A stretch of DNA of 64,000 bases from Chionis minor (taxonomy: Eukaryota > Chordata > Aves > Charadriiformes > Chionididae). A model generated the notes under the pieces. That model did no database searches. It saw only the letters and a list, made by a program, of their open reading frames with translations, and was not told where the DNA came from. Both the position numbers and the translations under genes were made by a program. Shown one piece after another: positions 36,901 through 49,140 of the stretch (within the stretch, counting starts at the first letter, position 1; the number at the start of each line of letters is the position of its first letter). The DNA lies in NCBI GenBank assembly GCA_013398295.1, contig VZSF01000950.1, positions 399,131-463,130 on the forward strand, written 5' to 3'.

Positions 36901-39900
36901 TATCAAGACAAGCTTTCTGATACATGCATTTCTTTAACCTGTTTTGTTGCTGGGCTTTTTGTTGTGCTTTAGGTTACTTGGGGCGTTTGTTCTTTTTTTC
37001 AACCGTCCACATAAATAGGTTGAAAGCTGCAGAACAATAAGAGCAGAAAGAGCACTAGATCCTCTTCCCCTAATGATAATATATATTGTTATTCCAAGGC
37101 AACACGGAAGTCCAATGCACCTGTAGTACTTCAGAGAAGCAACATCTGTGAATATAACCTGGGAAGAGAGTAAGGGAAAGGACTATTTTGCTAGAGGCTC
37201 CAAATATTCAATGTGTATCCTACTCCACCTTGCCAAACTCAAAGAACAGCTTTATGTTCATACAAGGCACCAGTCTCCTCCTTCCTTAACTTCAGCTTTA
37301 CCAATCTGGCCCCTTCTGGGGTCAGAATTCCTGTGTGATTCAGCAAATCCAAAAAAAAGTGTCCAGATGCTGTGAAGTACCCTGAACACTCAATCTTGTA
37401 TTCTATGTATTCCTTGCACCTCCTGTTCTGTCCCATGTGCTGTGGGGATCAGCAAGAGAAAGCACTTCTGTCTGCCTCCATTGCTCTTCTTCGCTCCCCC
37501 AGAACAAAAAGCCTCCTGCTATTCATTGACAACCTCAAACAATAACCTACACATTTCCAGGATCCACTAGCCAGGGAACAAATTCAAGTATAAAACCCAG
37601 GGAACACAGGTGGAAAAGGCAACAGAGGGCTAGTGCCTCCTTCTCCTCGTTTATCAGCCAATAAATATCAGCTTTTGGTAATCTGCAGAGGTGGGAACAG
37701 GTAACAGAAAAAGGCCAAAGGGGATGAAGGCGGCTGCATAATGGGAACAACGCTGCGGAGCAACTCCTGAAACAGAAGCAGTAACCAAAGCCATACCCAG
37801 GTCTGGAGAAGTCCATGGGATATTGGGAAATAAAGTGACTTCAAAGTTTCTCGTAGAGGCCGTAGTAAATGCTCATTGGGACACTGAAGCGTCCAGGAAT
37901 GGAAAGTATGTTCACCAGCTGCCCAGTTTCAGAACAGTTCTCAGCTGGTGGAAGTCAATGGACCACAAAAGCTCTCAGGTTCACCTTCAGCCCAAGCAGT
38001 GCTCCCACCCAAGCTGTGTACACTGTACGCTTCTGCAGAGCAGCTCAGCAGAAGAAGGTGGGTGACGCTAACTCCTGGAGACTCAGGCCTGGCAGAAAAG
38101 GGAAAAAAAGCGCTTCGCCCTGAAATAGTGGTCACCTCATGTAGTGCCCCGGCCAGATTTCCTGCTTGTGCAATGCAGCTCAGTGTCACACTCAGTACCA
38201 GGACTGAGCCTCCCTGCCCCTGCCAGAAACTGCCGCAGAACTAGATGACAAACTAATACCTTTCCTGTTTCAAGCTTTTGTAGCACACTCTTTCCCTGAC
38301 ATGATACTTTGGAGGAGTTCAGATCAGCCACCTGAAGTCACAGAACAGCAAAAACAGCTGTGGACATACTTGAGTTAGCTTACCCAACACTACTAATCTT
38401 TGGGTTTTTATTACATAAATCCGAACCGCATTCTTTGAGACCTAAAAATCAAAGTTGTGTACTTCATCAGATTAAAAGAAATTTGCATCGTAACAAAACC
38501 AATTTTCTTTTGTGATTTGGCTACGCAATTAAGATACAGTCTCTTGAATTTACTGCTTATTCTCAGCACGAGATTAGGAAAAAACCCCCCCATCCTTATC
38601 CCTATCGACTTACTATTGCATTGAGTCATGAAAGGGAAAGAAGCTTCCCATGGATTTTGCAAAGTTCTAAGAAGTGATTTTTTTTTTTACACAAAAAGAC
38701 TCTCCAGCAGGAGTTAACACTCAACAATGCGTAGGATACAACCAGACTTTTTTTGCTTTTAATTTGGCATAGTGAATATACAAACCAGCTACTCCTGGCT
38801 TATGCCAGCTCTTTTCTTAACTATGGGACTAGGTTGGTAGCAGTTTCTAAAAGCCCTGCTAAGATGACACCAAAAACTGACAGTTACTTAGAAGCAGAAT
38901 TTCTGAAAGCTTTAGTAAATTTTACCACATCTAAGCCACTTTATGACTACACATACGGGGCTTGAGATCAGGTTTTCTTCTTTTTTTCTTTAAGTCATTT
39001 TATCAAATCCTTCTCTTCTAAAGTTGAAATTTAAGCCACCTATAAAGTCACCCACCAAATCTTTTTATTTGCATATTTAGAGAACTAAAATTTTCAAAAT
39101 TACATAATATAAGTAGATTTTAATAAATCTGTGATCCTGAGATACTTTGCCTCCCACTTTGATTTGACATCTTGCTTAGAGCTGATCTGAAAAGCTATGA
39201 TTTTCTCTATTCTGAAGCATTTTTATTACCTTGTTCTATCAGTCTACTTTATGATTTGCAATTGTATTCAGCTCCCTGCTGAATGTGTTAACATTCTTAG
39301 ATGACACACGTTCCTTGTATCTTTATTAAAATCAACACACCCCATTTCTCACCTTGCTTCTGTGTCAGTTTTTGCAATAATCTTCGGACATAAAAGGCTT
39401 TGGTAACTTCTCACAATGCCCCTGTTTATGATTCCCATTGTAGTTTACAGGCCAAATGTGAACACGTTGGCTTCAATATGCATAATCTGCATTTGATTTG
39501 AAGCACTTTTACACTTGCAAGGGACAACTATATATTAAATACTATCTAAGTGTCAAGGAAGATAATTAGTACCTAAGACAATTACTTCAGGCAAATGATG
39601 TGAGCCTAACACAGGAACAGGAATCACAACACCTGAACAACTGTGTCAACTGATGCTCAGAAAAGTTAAGGGTAATATTTAACAATGAAGTCTGATGGAG
39701 TGAGATTCGGGAAGATACGCTGAGGTTGAGGTAGGCAAAATGTGCAAGAAAGATGTGTAAACTATGAGGCACTTAAGGCAAGTCCAAAGAGTACTATCTC
39801 ACCTGATCAGAAGTAATACCGAAAAGAACTGAAAGATGGAGGAAAACAATGACCAGAAGACCTAGATTTGACAACACCTTCTATCAAACATCTCCAAGAC

Positions 39901-40983
39901 CTACACTGGTGGATGCTTATAAACAACCAGAAGGCAACTAAAGGTTACGAAAAACAGAATGAAAAAACAAGAATGCTACAGCAAGCTACCTAAAGAAGAG
40001 TGAGATAATAAACACCTCCAACAAAATAAAAGATTTCGTATTTTTAACGATTTAACAAATGAAGCAAATTCTACCTATGTGAGGCTTGGGGGAAAAAAAA
40101 TACACCACCTAAAAACATAGTACTTTGCATTTCTGAGAACAAAATGCTGTGATCTCACAAAGAAGAAAATGGTGTAAGGATAACATCAGATCATTTGAGT
40201 GTCAGAATCACATCTTTCAAAAGAAAAGAGGCAAAAAACAATGGTCCCTGAAAACTTCACTCACTGTTTCTTCACACTAAATGTTTTAATTTAAATGGAA
40301 CAGATGAAGCAGACTTCTCAAGGTTTTGTTTTTCCACGCTTTTCCAGGCTCCAGTCCTACAGTTATGTAAAATCTGTACCCATTACAGAATAAAATGAGC
40401 TTAACTGAGATAGAAATGTTGTATTTTTCTTTATCATTATTTCCTAATTTATTAACTCCAAATTCTACAGATGATTGTTGGCACTTAGGCTTCTATTCTC
40501 CTTTAGCTCCATGTTACAAACAAAATCAATCTATGTTCCATAATACCTCGGTACAATGCCGTTTATATGGGCTACAAAATAGCAGGACTGCAGCAATCTA
40601 CTCTATTGGAAGACTTCAGGTATGTCCAACAGACCTGGGTTTTTTTATTATAGGGGTTAAACATAACTTCGACCTTCATAAAGCGTTTCATTGGACTACT
40701 ACTGGGCAATAACGGAGAAAATGTATAAAGCCCTATACAATCAATGATTCTGTCCACAGACTGGATAGCTAGAACAACTTTTTTTTGTTCATTTGCTGGC
40801 TGGTCTTTTTTAAGACACAGAATAGTCAAGAGCAATCCCGTCTTCTAACAGAAGAAATGACCCATGGTTACACTGAACATGGGCACCTATTACCCAGTCA
40901 AGCGTCCCACTCTCTAGAGGTTTCCTCTGAACTTCTGTTTGAAGCTTGTCAGCTGCCTTCCAGTATGGTCAGATAAAAGGGAA
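33957..40983. other. Mostly AT-rich DNA, no gene established
   Basis: Contains an A/T-only stretch at 36,025-36,066 and a GC-richer patch at about 37,870-38,240 with overlapping frames of 80-98 codons on both strands. A terminal-exon-like frame lies at 36,671-36,781 (see findings). No transposon boundary was recognised over these 7 kb, an unusually long CR1-free stretch for this window. Confidence 0.4.
36025..36066. repeat. A/T-only low-complexity stretch (42 bp)
   Basis: Only A and T occur here, with a TATATATATATA core. It behaves as a simple TA microsatellite with imperfect edges. Confidence 0.9.
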
Positions 40984-41106
40984 GTTTATCTGTGGGAAGC
41001 AGCTATGCAGTGAGAATAGAACGTTCCCTTTTAAGTAGTTCTGGAAGCAAAAATACTACCATTAAAAATTCAAAGCTATTTGGATTATTACTATAGAAGT
41101 CATGAC
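40984..41106 (+). repeat. Left arm of a long inverted repeat
   Basis: The reverse complement of this arm recurs at 41,627-41,741. A 32-bp core (40,986-41,017, starting TTATCTGTGGGAAGCAGC) is perfectly conserved. It is followed by TTCCCTTTTAA and AGTTCT blocks with scattered differences, and the arm ends at GTCATGAC. Identity is high over the outer 60 bp and falls inward. No similarity continues outside the core, so the outer boundary is sharp. Confidence 0.88.
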
Positions 41107-41626
41107 AAAGAGAGAGATCATGCAGAAATCTAGTTTAGATCAGTCCTAAGCAAGATGCAGAGAGCTGGCAAAGTGGGAAAAACATCACGCATAGAAATAA
41201 TAGAGAAAAAGCTCCATTTATTCTCTGTTCTTCTTTAACTACTTGTTTGTTCTCCCTCTAAAACAGAACCCAATTTTAATTCTAGCTAAGAAATCTCAGA
41301 CAAGATTTGCATAGACATGCAAAAAAAATTTAATTTGTATTCCTTCTTGTCTATTGTGTGATCTTAGACATGCAATTTTAGAATATTTTTTCCCATCCCC
41401 TAAGAAACTCTGAGCAGTTGAATTTCCTTCATAGATAGTTCTTCCTATGTACAAAAAAATTTCTACAATAAGGGCTAGCTATACCTCAAAACAATCCATG
41501 AGTAGCTTAAATTACATGATGAAGCAATAAAATTTAAGGAAAGAAAAATGAAGTATGGGTTCAAGAAATTCACAATATTTGTAACTTGAAAAAGATTGGC
41601 TATTCCAATGACCTTGATTTGTTCTC
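41107..41626. other. Spacer between inverted repeat arms
   Basis: About 520 bp of AT-rich DNA with no open frame of note on either strand and no transposase-like peptide. Confidence 0.7.
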
Positions 41627-41741
41627 GTCATGACAAGTTGAAATACTGTAACAAGTTGAAATACTTTAACTATTTTGGTTTCAGAACTAGTTAAAAGGGA
41701 ACATCCCATTCTCACTGCATAGCTGCTTCCCACAGATAACA
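41627..41741 (-). repeat. Right arm of the long inverted repeat
   Basis: Reverse complement of the 40,984-41,106 arm, with the perfect 32-bp core at 41,708-41,739. An internal 18-bp tandem duplication (41,633-41,668) is present in this arm and not in the left one. It may have arisen after the two arms formed. Confidence 0.88.
41633..41668. repeat. 18-bp tandem duplication
   Basis: ACAAGTTGAAATACTGTA is followed directly by ACAAGTTGAAATACTTTA, one mismatch in 18. It lies inside the right arm of the inverted repeat. Confidence 0.92.
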
Positions 41742-44700
41742 CTGTAATTTCTTGTGGAGTAAATGCACATTCTCCCATGTAACCCTGGAAATGAAGACAG
41801 TACTCCAGACTTTCCTGAAGTTTATACTACAGGTAATGAACCTCTGAAAGGCAATCAAAACCAGACATGAGTCCTACAGGTTGTAGGTGTTGGGTTTTTT
41901 CCTGGATCCATCTTTCTTCATGAATGTAGTATCATCAAGTGAGAATAAAAGTGTTGGTTTATTAAGCATAAATTTTGACACTGAGCACTAATGTGTAGCT
42001 TACTTTGGTTTGTTAGTTAACAAGGTACACAAAGTATGGGGATGTACATCACATGTCCTAGTTATTCAAGTAGAAAGAAAATCGTATTTCCTTCCTGAAA
42101 CAGGTTCAAAGTTTATTTTATTTATTATGCTGTGCCTTAGGATATTGGCCTTTTTAATTCACAACTGATTTGACAAGGACAGAGTTCAAGTGATAATTAG
42201 ATTCTTTTTTATTGATTTTGGGCTGGTAAGTAACCAACCTAATCTTGTTACATTCTGCCCTAACTTTGAGCCCTTTCATGATTAACTACTCTGGACACAT
42301 ATTTGAATTGCGTAGTAGCAGAAGTAAATGTGACTCATATTCTGGCACATAAATTAGTGTAACAATTCAGTCAGTCCAATACATATGCTGAAACAGTTGC
42401 TTTTAGCGTGCATACCTTTTGCTAGTACACAAAAAAGGGGACCTGTATTGAAGAGCATTCAGGAAGCTTTTGGGACAAATTCATTCTTTCTTTCCACTGC
42501 CTTTTAGTATGTTCCATTTAAGAGAAGATTACATACAAACTCTTAGGATACCCACATACTCCAAAAGGAGAAGGAAAAACTTACCCAGATTACTTGTTGA
42601 AATATTTGGTAATAAACACAGTTTATACAGAAAAGATTGGCCTCTTCCTACTTCAGATGTGTACTCTGTAAATGTTGGGTAGAAGGAAAGGAAAGATAAG
42701 CCACTGAGACAGCTGCTAAACTCTGTTGCATGGGATTCAAACTGATAGATTAAAGGAAAAAAAACTCCGTATCTGTTTTCTGTACTAGCATCCCATATGG
42801 AAGGATGCAGCTTCAGTTTATACTAGGGGATGGTGGGACAGACATGTGACTCTGCCACCCGATGCAAGAGCATCTGCTGTACCAACCAGCGTTAACAAAA
42901 GGCAAAGTCACTGTAGCCCCTGGGGTAAACCTATACCTGCCTCCCACCTGTCATACCATGCTCCTGGGCCCGAGACCCCCAGTCGTTATTTAGCAAATGC
43001 TGAGTATTTTTTTCTTGGGCTGATACTGCAATTTAAATTCAGCAAATTACGTGATCTTATCATAAAATACAAATCTGTCATAATCTTAAACATCAAAAGT
43101 TATCAAAATAAAGGAAGAGGCAATAATTTTCTGAAATCAGAGAGATATTTTCTGAATCTTCTTCAGAAGCCAAAAAGCTGAAGCTTCTGGCATGCTGCCT
43201 TACATTAAAAAACCTCTCAGGAAAATAGTATTCACCATATTTACATCATTACATGCAAACAACAACAACCAAAAAACCTCACAACAGATAAAACAAGAAG
43301 AATTAAGAAAGACACTCTTATGTAAATTCCCAAAGTTAAAAGAGTTGCATCTTCTCAAAACTAGGGTACTGAGAAACCATTTCTCATGTAAATGAACAAA
43401 GCAATGGAAATTACTTTTTCAGTTTAGCTTCAAAACTATTTGCATTACAGTTTACTGGCAGAAAGTCTGAATCTCTAGAAAAATAGTAAGAATATGAATT
43501 TAACTAGGGAGAATTGATCAAAATCATTTCTGATCAATCTGAGATGTACAAATAGTTTAAAAATCATCCCTAGGTAGCATATACAACACAAATGTTCAGT
43601 TGCAATATAGCTAGATACTTTAAGGCCAGAACATGATATAATATCAACTCTAGTGTGGTCTTAAGTACAGCATTACTAATGTTAGTTGATGAAATGAAAC
43701 CTAAAGAATATTGAGTGGGTATTCAGTGTAGCTTCTAAACAAATTCATTAACAAAGCAACAAGATTACAAGACTAACTGAAACGAAAATAAGACAATATA
43801 GATATATGATTTCATTTCCGGAGTCAGTTACATGCACGTCCTTTATAAATGAAAAACCCTAAATAACCCTCGTGTTTTCCTTACAGTCAAGACGCATATA
43901 ACAAATTTCTGGAAACCAGATAATATGAAACTATTTTAAATCTTTAACACAAAGACAGGTAAGACAACTCTTTTAAAAATATCCCCTACAAAAATATTTA
44001 GTATCATCACCACTGGACTTACTATTATATCTATACACATATTATATCCACTGTTTACGTCATATAACCTCCATTTTGAAGCTCTTTATATGAAGGAAAT
44101 TTATTACTTGCAAACAAAGGAAAAGAATAAGCAGTCTGCCTCTGAGCATCCTTAGGTATTGATGTCTCAGCCTGTCAAGATAGTACATTTTAGAAGTAAT
44201 ACTGATGCACAGGTCATTTAAACTTTCCAGCTGAAAATACAGTTCTCCCTCTTTGGCCACAAAACTAAGTCCTCTTTAGTGGAAGGAGTTAATTAATGAG
44301 TTAAAATAATCCATATTAAAATGAAAAATAAAGAAATCTTGAACATTGAGAAAAAACAACATAGGAGAACAACACTTTCTCTTGATTACTCCTTATCTTG
44401 TTTCCCCACGCTAGGAAGTCTGTCACTCAGTGCTATAGAGGTCGGATTTACCCTCTAATCTCATTTTACTCCAGACAATTTCACAACGCCACTCTGTGAC
44501 AAGTATTTTATATCTGCTCTTCCCTTGGATGGTCAAAACATAGTTGCTAAGATCCAAGATCAAGCTATCATCCACAATAAGGCAGCAGAAGCACTCAGGA
44601 TACTCCACGAACGACTATATTACATCTTTTACAGAGGGTTAAATGTAGTGTTCTTCGCCAGATTTAAATGACTGGATTGAGACATGAAATTTAACATCTT

Positions 44701-47700
44701 CTACAAAAAATTTTTGTTAGATCTTTTTAACAACAAATTTAACTCCTCTACGAATACTTCCAAAAATGTCTGCTGGTTTTAGGTAGTTTAATCCTGGTCT
44801 GATGTGCAATGTATTGCTATGGAGATACTCTGATCTGGAAACTGTATGTAATTACTGTCAAAATAATAAATTGCATGGGTGGTTTGTTTTGGTTTTGTTT
44901 TTTTTTTTTTTAAATCAAGCACGTTTTTGTTAGTTTTTACCATCCTTCAATATGTAAACTAGAAAAACAATATATAAAGTAGATTTGTAGACCCTTTCAG
45001 TAACAGCTGATTTCAAAAGACTCAACAACAGGGCAGGGAATCAGAAACTAGAAGAGGAGCTAGGAAAAATCCTACAAGAGGTATTCATTTGGGTAGTGAA
45101 TCTGAAAGGAGCAGAGGTCAGTGTGGGATTTGAAAAATATGTTTTATAAGAAAATACTTGTAGCTACACAACAAGCACAACATATGAAAAGAATCAGTAT
45201 TATACTATCTTCATCCAGAATTTTCAGAGCTTGATGCCTTAATTTAGGCTGATAGATCCTTACTCATTCACCAAATATATAAGCTGATTTTAAATAGAGA
45301 GCACTTAAGAATCCACTGACATCAATACTATCAAAGGGTTCACTAACCAGAACCGATACCCTTTTCTTGAGGCAAATATTTCAGTGCCTGCACAGAGGCT
45401 CAGGATTTTAGAAACCAAGTTTGAAAATTCCATGTTTTCCTTCAATATTTGCAAAACAGTATGTTCTCAGTTACACAGATATTTCATTTTGCTTTTATTC
45501 ACATAGTTACATTATTTTGAATATCCAAGCTATTTCTGACTATTATGAATGAGTTGTGTTTTCATCATTAGCAAAGCATATGAAAAAAACTTAGAAAATA
45601 AAAACAGATAACCCCTCATCCAAGCCTCGCCTATGTGTAGACTAAACAGCAAGTCTTAGCAGAAATATGTAAAACCAAATCTAAACTATGAATGTGGGTG
45701 TGTTAAGAGAGAAATGCCAAATTTACAAGCCAACATTATACTTCATGTATTGGGAATTTAAAAGGGAATGTTGTAAGGCCAGACCTACACTCTGCATTCT
45801 CACAATCTAAAGATTACCAACATTCGTGAATAAATGTTAAAATCCATCAGGAAAATAAATCTGGCTTCTTTTTTTATAGGAATAGTTTCCTCAGCCTTTA
45901 TAATGGCACAGAGCTTGACAGCACAGAACTGGTCTCATTTCTCTGCAATATGAAAAAGTTCAGATGAATCAATTATCAATTGAATTTAAGGTATTCTAGG
46001 GCTGACACATAGCTAATATAGCACTTCAGGAATATTGGCATATGCACTGCATCTGTAATGTTAATATGAGTAGATTCTAAGGGAATATCTATACCAAGAA
46101 TCCACCTACACACTTGCTTTTAAGCCCATTCTCCCAAGTCATCTCCATATAAAACACTTACTTGTGTGTTTTATATGTGTTTAAACACTTGTGTGTTTGT
46201 ATCTGCTCTCCCATACTGGTCTATGGATGAGGTTACCGTTTTTTGTTCATAAAAACAGATTGTGACATCCACTTGGCTGCTCAGTACCATAGCTACTCAG
46301 GGATCAGCAGTGACACTCAGGATTTTGGAACCGTTTGGTACCACACTGCCACTCTTCCGGTCTTCCTTTTACTTGAACTAACACCTGTGTGACATTCAAG
46401 AGGCACACCCAGACAAGCTCTTAGCCCTTTATTTTGCAATGTCTATTCTATTGCAGCAGTGCTCTGGTCACGTGTCCCAAACAGTGCTGGAAGGCGTCAC
46501 CCCATCACACTGCTGTCTGCACAGAACATAGCACCAGAGCTTCTAGTCAACATATAGGGCGATTTTGGCAAAAATGTGCCTTTAATGTTTTAAGCTAAAT
46601 TTTTTAACTAACCTTCTGTGAGCTAAGCTTGATTTAGCACACAGAGACAGTGCTTCAATATCCAATTACCAGTAACTGCATCCTCAAATACCTAACCCTG
46701 CTACATGTAGATTAAAAACCGCAGTCAGGTTTCAAAATCTGACTTTAAAAGCATAAAGCAAAATGCCTTTTAAGATCTATGGAGGACGGTGACTTACCAA
46801 AATGTTTTCAGTTATGTAACACCCAACTTCTAAGTCTGACATAAGCTTTGCTATACAAAAATAGAATTATTCCTGCGTTCAAATATATTCTGCCTTGAAG
46901 GTTTCAGTGAAATGGAAGTGTGCGTTCAGAAAGCAGCTGTGATAAAGCAGTTACGGTTGTGTGGGCGTTGGTGATAGGGCTGTTAAGGTTACATGGGTGC
47001 CCTAAGTGTACATTTTCATATCACAACATGGCTGAACTAATTTTAGAAAACACAGAAATAGGTGAAACTTCATTTATCTAAATAAGGCACATACCTTCCC
47101 GTATGTAATGGTCTTGATTTGATTCACTGAATAACTTTTCTAAATTACTACATGACTACTTAACTCCCCTAAAACTATGAATTCTGGAATATTCAGTGTC
47201 ACTTATTATCATCTGCATTTCATAACAAATAAACAACACACTGGCTCTGCTCTGAGTGGGTAGTAACAAGACACAAAACATTTCATCATCATGTGGATTA
47301 TAATCACATCGAATACCACAAGATAGTAACTGAACATCACTTAGATTATTATAATAAATATTTGGCACAGGATAACTGGTGATTCTTTAAGATAAATGTG
47401 TTACTACAATGGTAGGTAGAGACACACTAGATATGAGAAGTTACTATGCAAAACAACCACAAATGAACATCACTGATATTTTTCAGTTTTTCCTTTGTAG
47501 TATAGTCTATATTTAAAATTCAGTGACTGTACAATATATAAAAGACTTGTGATGTAGTTGCAAAAGTAAACCAACCAAAAAATCTTTCAACGTTTTCTAT
47601 ATAGGTTTTCCAGTTCACTCATGTAACTGTCCTACTGAGACATCTTTCTTTTATGTAAAATTTCCAAATCTATGTCAATACCTAAAGCATTTTAGTCCAT

Positions 47701-48479
47701 GAGATCTTTAACTGAAGAAATTATATTTAAAAAATTATTTTGCCCTCAAGACCTCAACTTTCCTGTCCATCAATACAAAGCACATACATAGGACTTTTGA
47801 AAACAGAATTCAAAGAAAGCCATGTTTTTCTCCAAGATAATTATCAGTAGTTAAGTTCCAAAAGAACTATGATTCTGAATAATTTTATTACTGACTGGAA
47901 TGCTAAAAGTACTAGTCAAATGCAGCTTTGTTGTACTGCATCTATAAATAAACTGGGCTAAATTAGTCACTCCAGGGATGCTGAGGCTAAATGATAATAG
48001 AAAGCAAACATTTCACATTGTGCATATCGCATCTTTCATAGAGAAGTATTTAATAGTGGTTTTTCACATAGTAACTGTTACGTAGAAATTGGTGAGAGAA
48101 AGCCCATCTAAAAGCCTCCTTTACATGTGAAAATGCACACTGCAACTGTTTCCTAGTTCTCACACACACGCAGTGATCATTCACATAACTAAAGCTAAAT
48201 ATCTGTGGAATAAAACTCCCTCCTCTGTCAGGAGATCGAAGCAGAGACAAGTTACAAAGGAGGAGTTTGAAAACATTGCCTGGGCATGCAAGGATGGTAT
48301 TAGGAAAGGCCAAAGCCGAACTAGAGATAAAATTTGCAACAGAAACTGAATATAGAAGACCACCACATTACTAGTAAAAAGTGGAACAAGGAAAATGTGG
48401 AACCATGGCTGAATAGGGTGGGTGACTTAACGACAGCATATATAGACACACATTGAGGTACCATCAGCTTTGAAGGTGT
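41742..48479. other. AT-rich DNA, no gene seen
   Basis: Nearly 7 kb without a recognised element. A 14-T run sits at 44,898-44,911. Frames reach 111 codons (42,846-43,181, plus) but that one joins a GC-richer patch to AT-rich, Lys/Asn-rich sequence and has no domain-like stretch. Confidence 0.45.
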
Positions 48480-48700
48480 CAGCCTTCTCTGCCTCAGCCT
48501 GAAGGTGAACCAACAAGGTCTCCCAGGCCTCCGTGCCCAGAGGCAGGGTTCAGAAAGGAGAGGAAATACTAGCCGTGAAGGAGGATTGAGTCAATGATTT
48601 CATGAAAGAGATCTCAACCCACACGCAGGACACAATGGGCTTCAGCCAAGCATGCCGAGAGCTGCCTGATGTCCAGATCCAGAAGGACAGCTGGATAGCT
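48480..48700 (+). mobile_element. CR1 LINE, internal ORF2 fragment
   Basis: The plus-strand translation reads NKVSQASVPRGRVQKGEEIL, then VNDFMKEISTHTQDTMGFSQ and CRELPDVQ. It fits the CR1 stretch between endonuclease and reverse transcriptase (a KVSQAS-like segment, then DHLKxLDxHKSMGPDGIHPRVLRELADV). An in-frame stop interrupts it at about 48,588. No 3' tail belongs to it, so the fragment has lost its ends. Confidence 0.65.
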
Positions 48701-49140
48701 GATTGCAAGTTAATGGGAAAGATCAAGGGTGGGTAAAGTTCTTGGGTTTGTGCCCATCCGAGGGTGGGAGAGAGCAGCGTCTCAGACCTATCGTTGTGTT
48801 TGAGCCCTTTTCATTTCTCCTTCAAGGGACTTGGATGTGATAGCCATGTTCTCCAAAGGCATAGGTTCCTTGTCAGTGTACTGGAAATGTGACCTCCTCC
48901 CCTTGTCCTTTCACACTGGAGGGAAGACAGAGAGCCCTGTCACACTGAGGACGTGAGTGGTCCTGAGATCCACCTCTGCTCCTCTGTGAGCAGAGCATGA
49001 GAAGCCAACTGAGGGGCACCCTTGGTGGAGACTGGGATGAAGCATGGAAAACAGCCATGACCTGTACCTGAGACAGGTGTCCCCAGCACCGGGAAAGGGG
49101 ATGTACAATCACAGAGCTGAATAAGCTCTTTCTAGATCTC
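48701..49140. other. GC-richer block next to the CR1 fragment, unidentified
   Basis: Composition stays high to about 49,110, then drops. A 79-codon minus frame (48,873-49,112) is not domain-like. It may be more of the same inserted element, since the composition is continuous with the CR1 fragment, but I could not match it to CR1. Confidence 0.4.
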
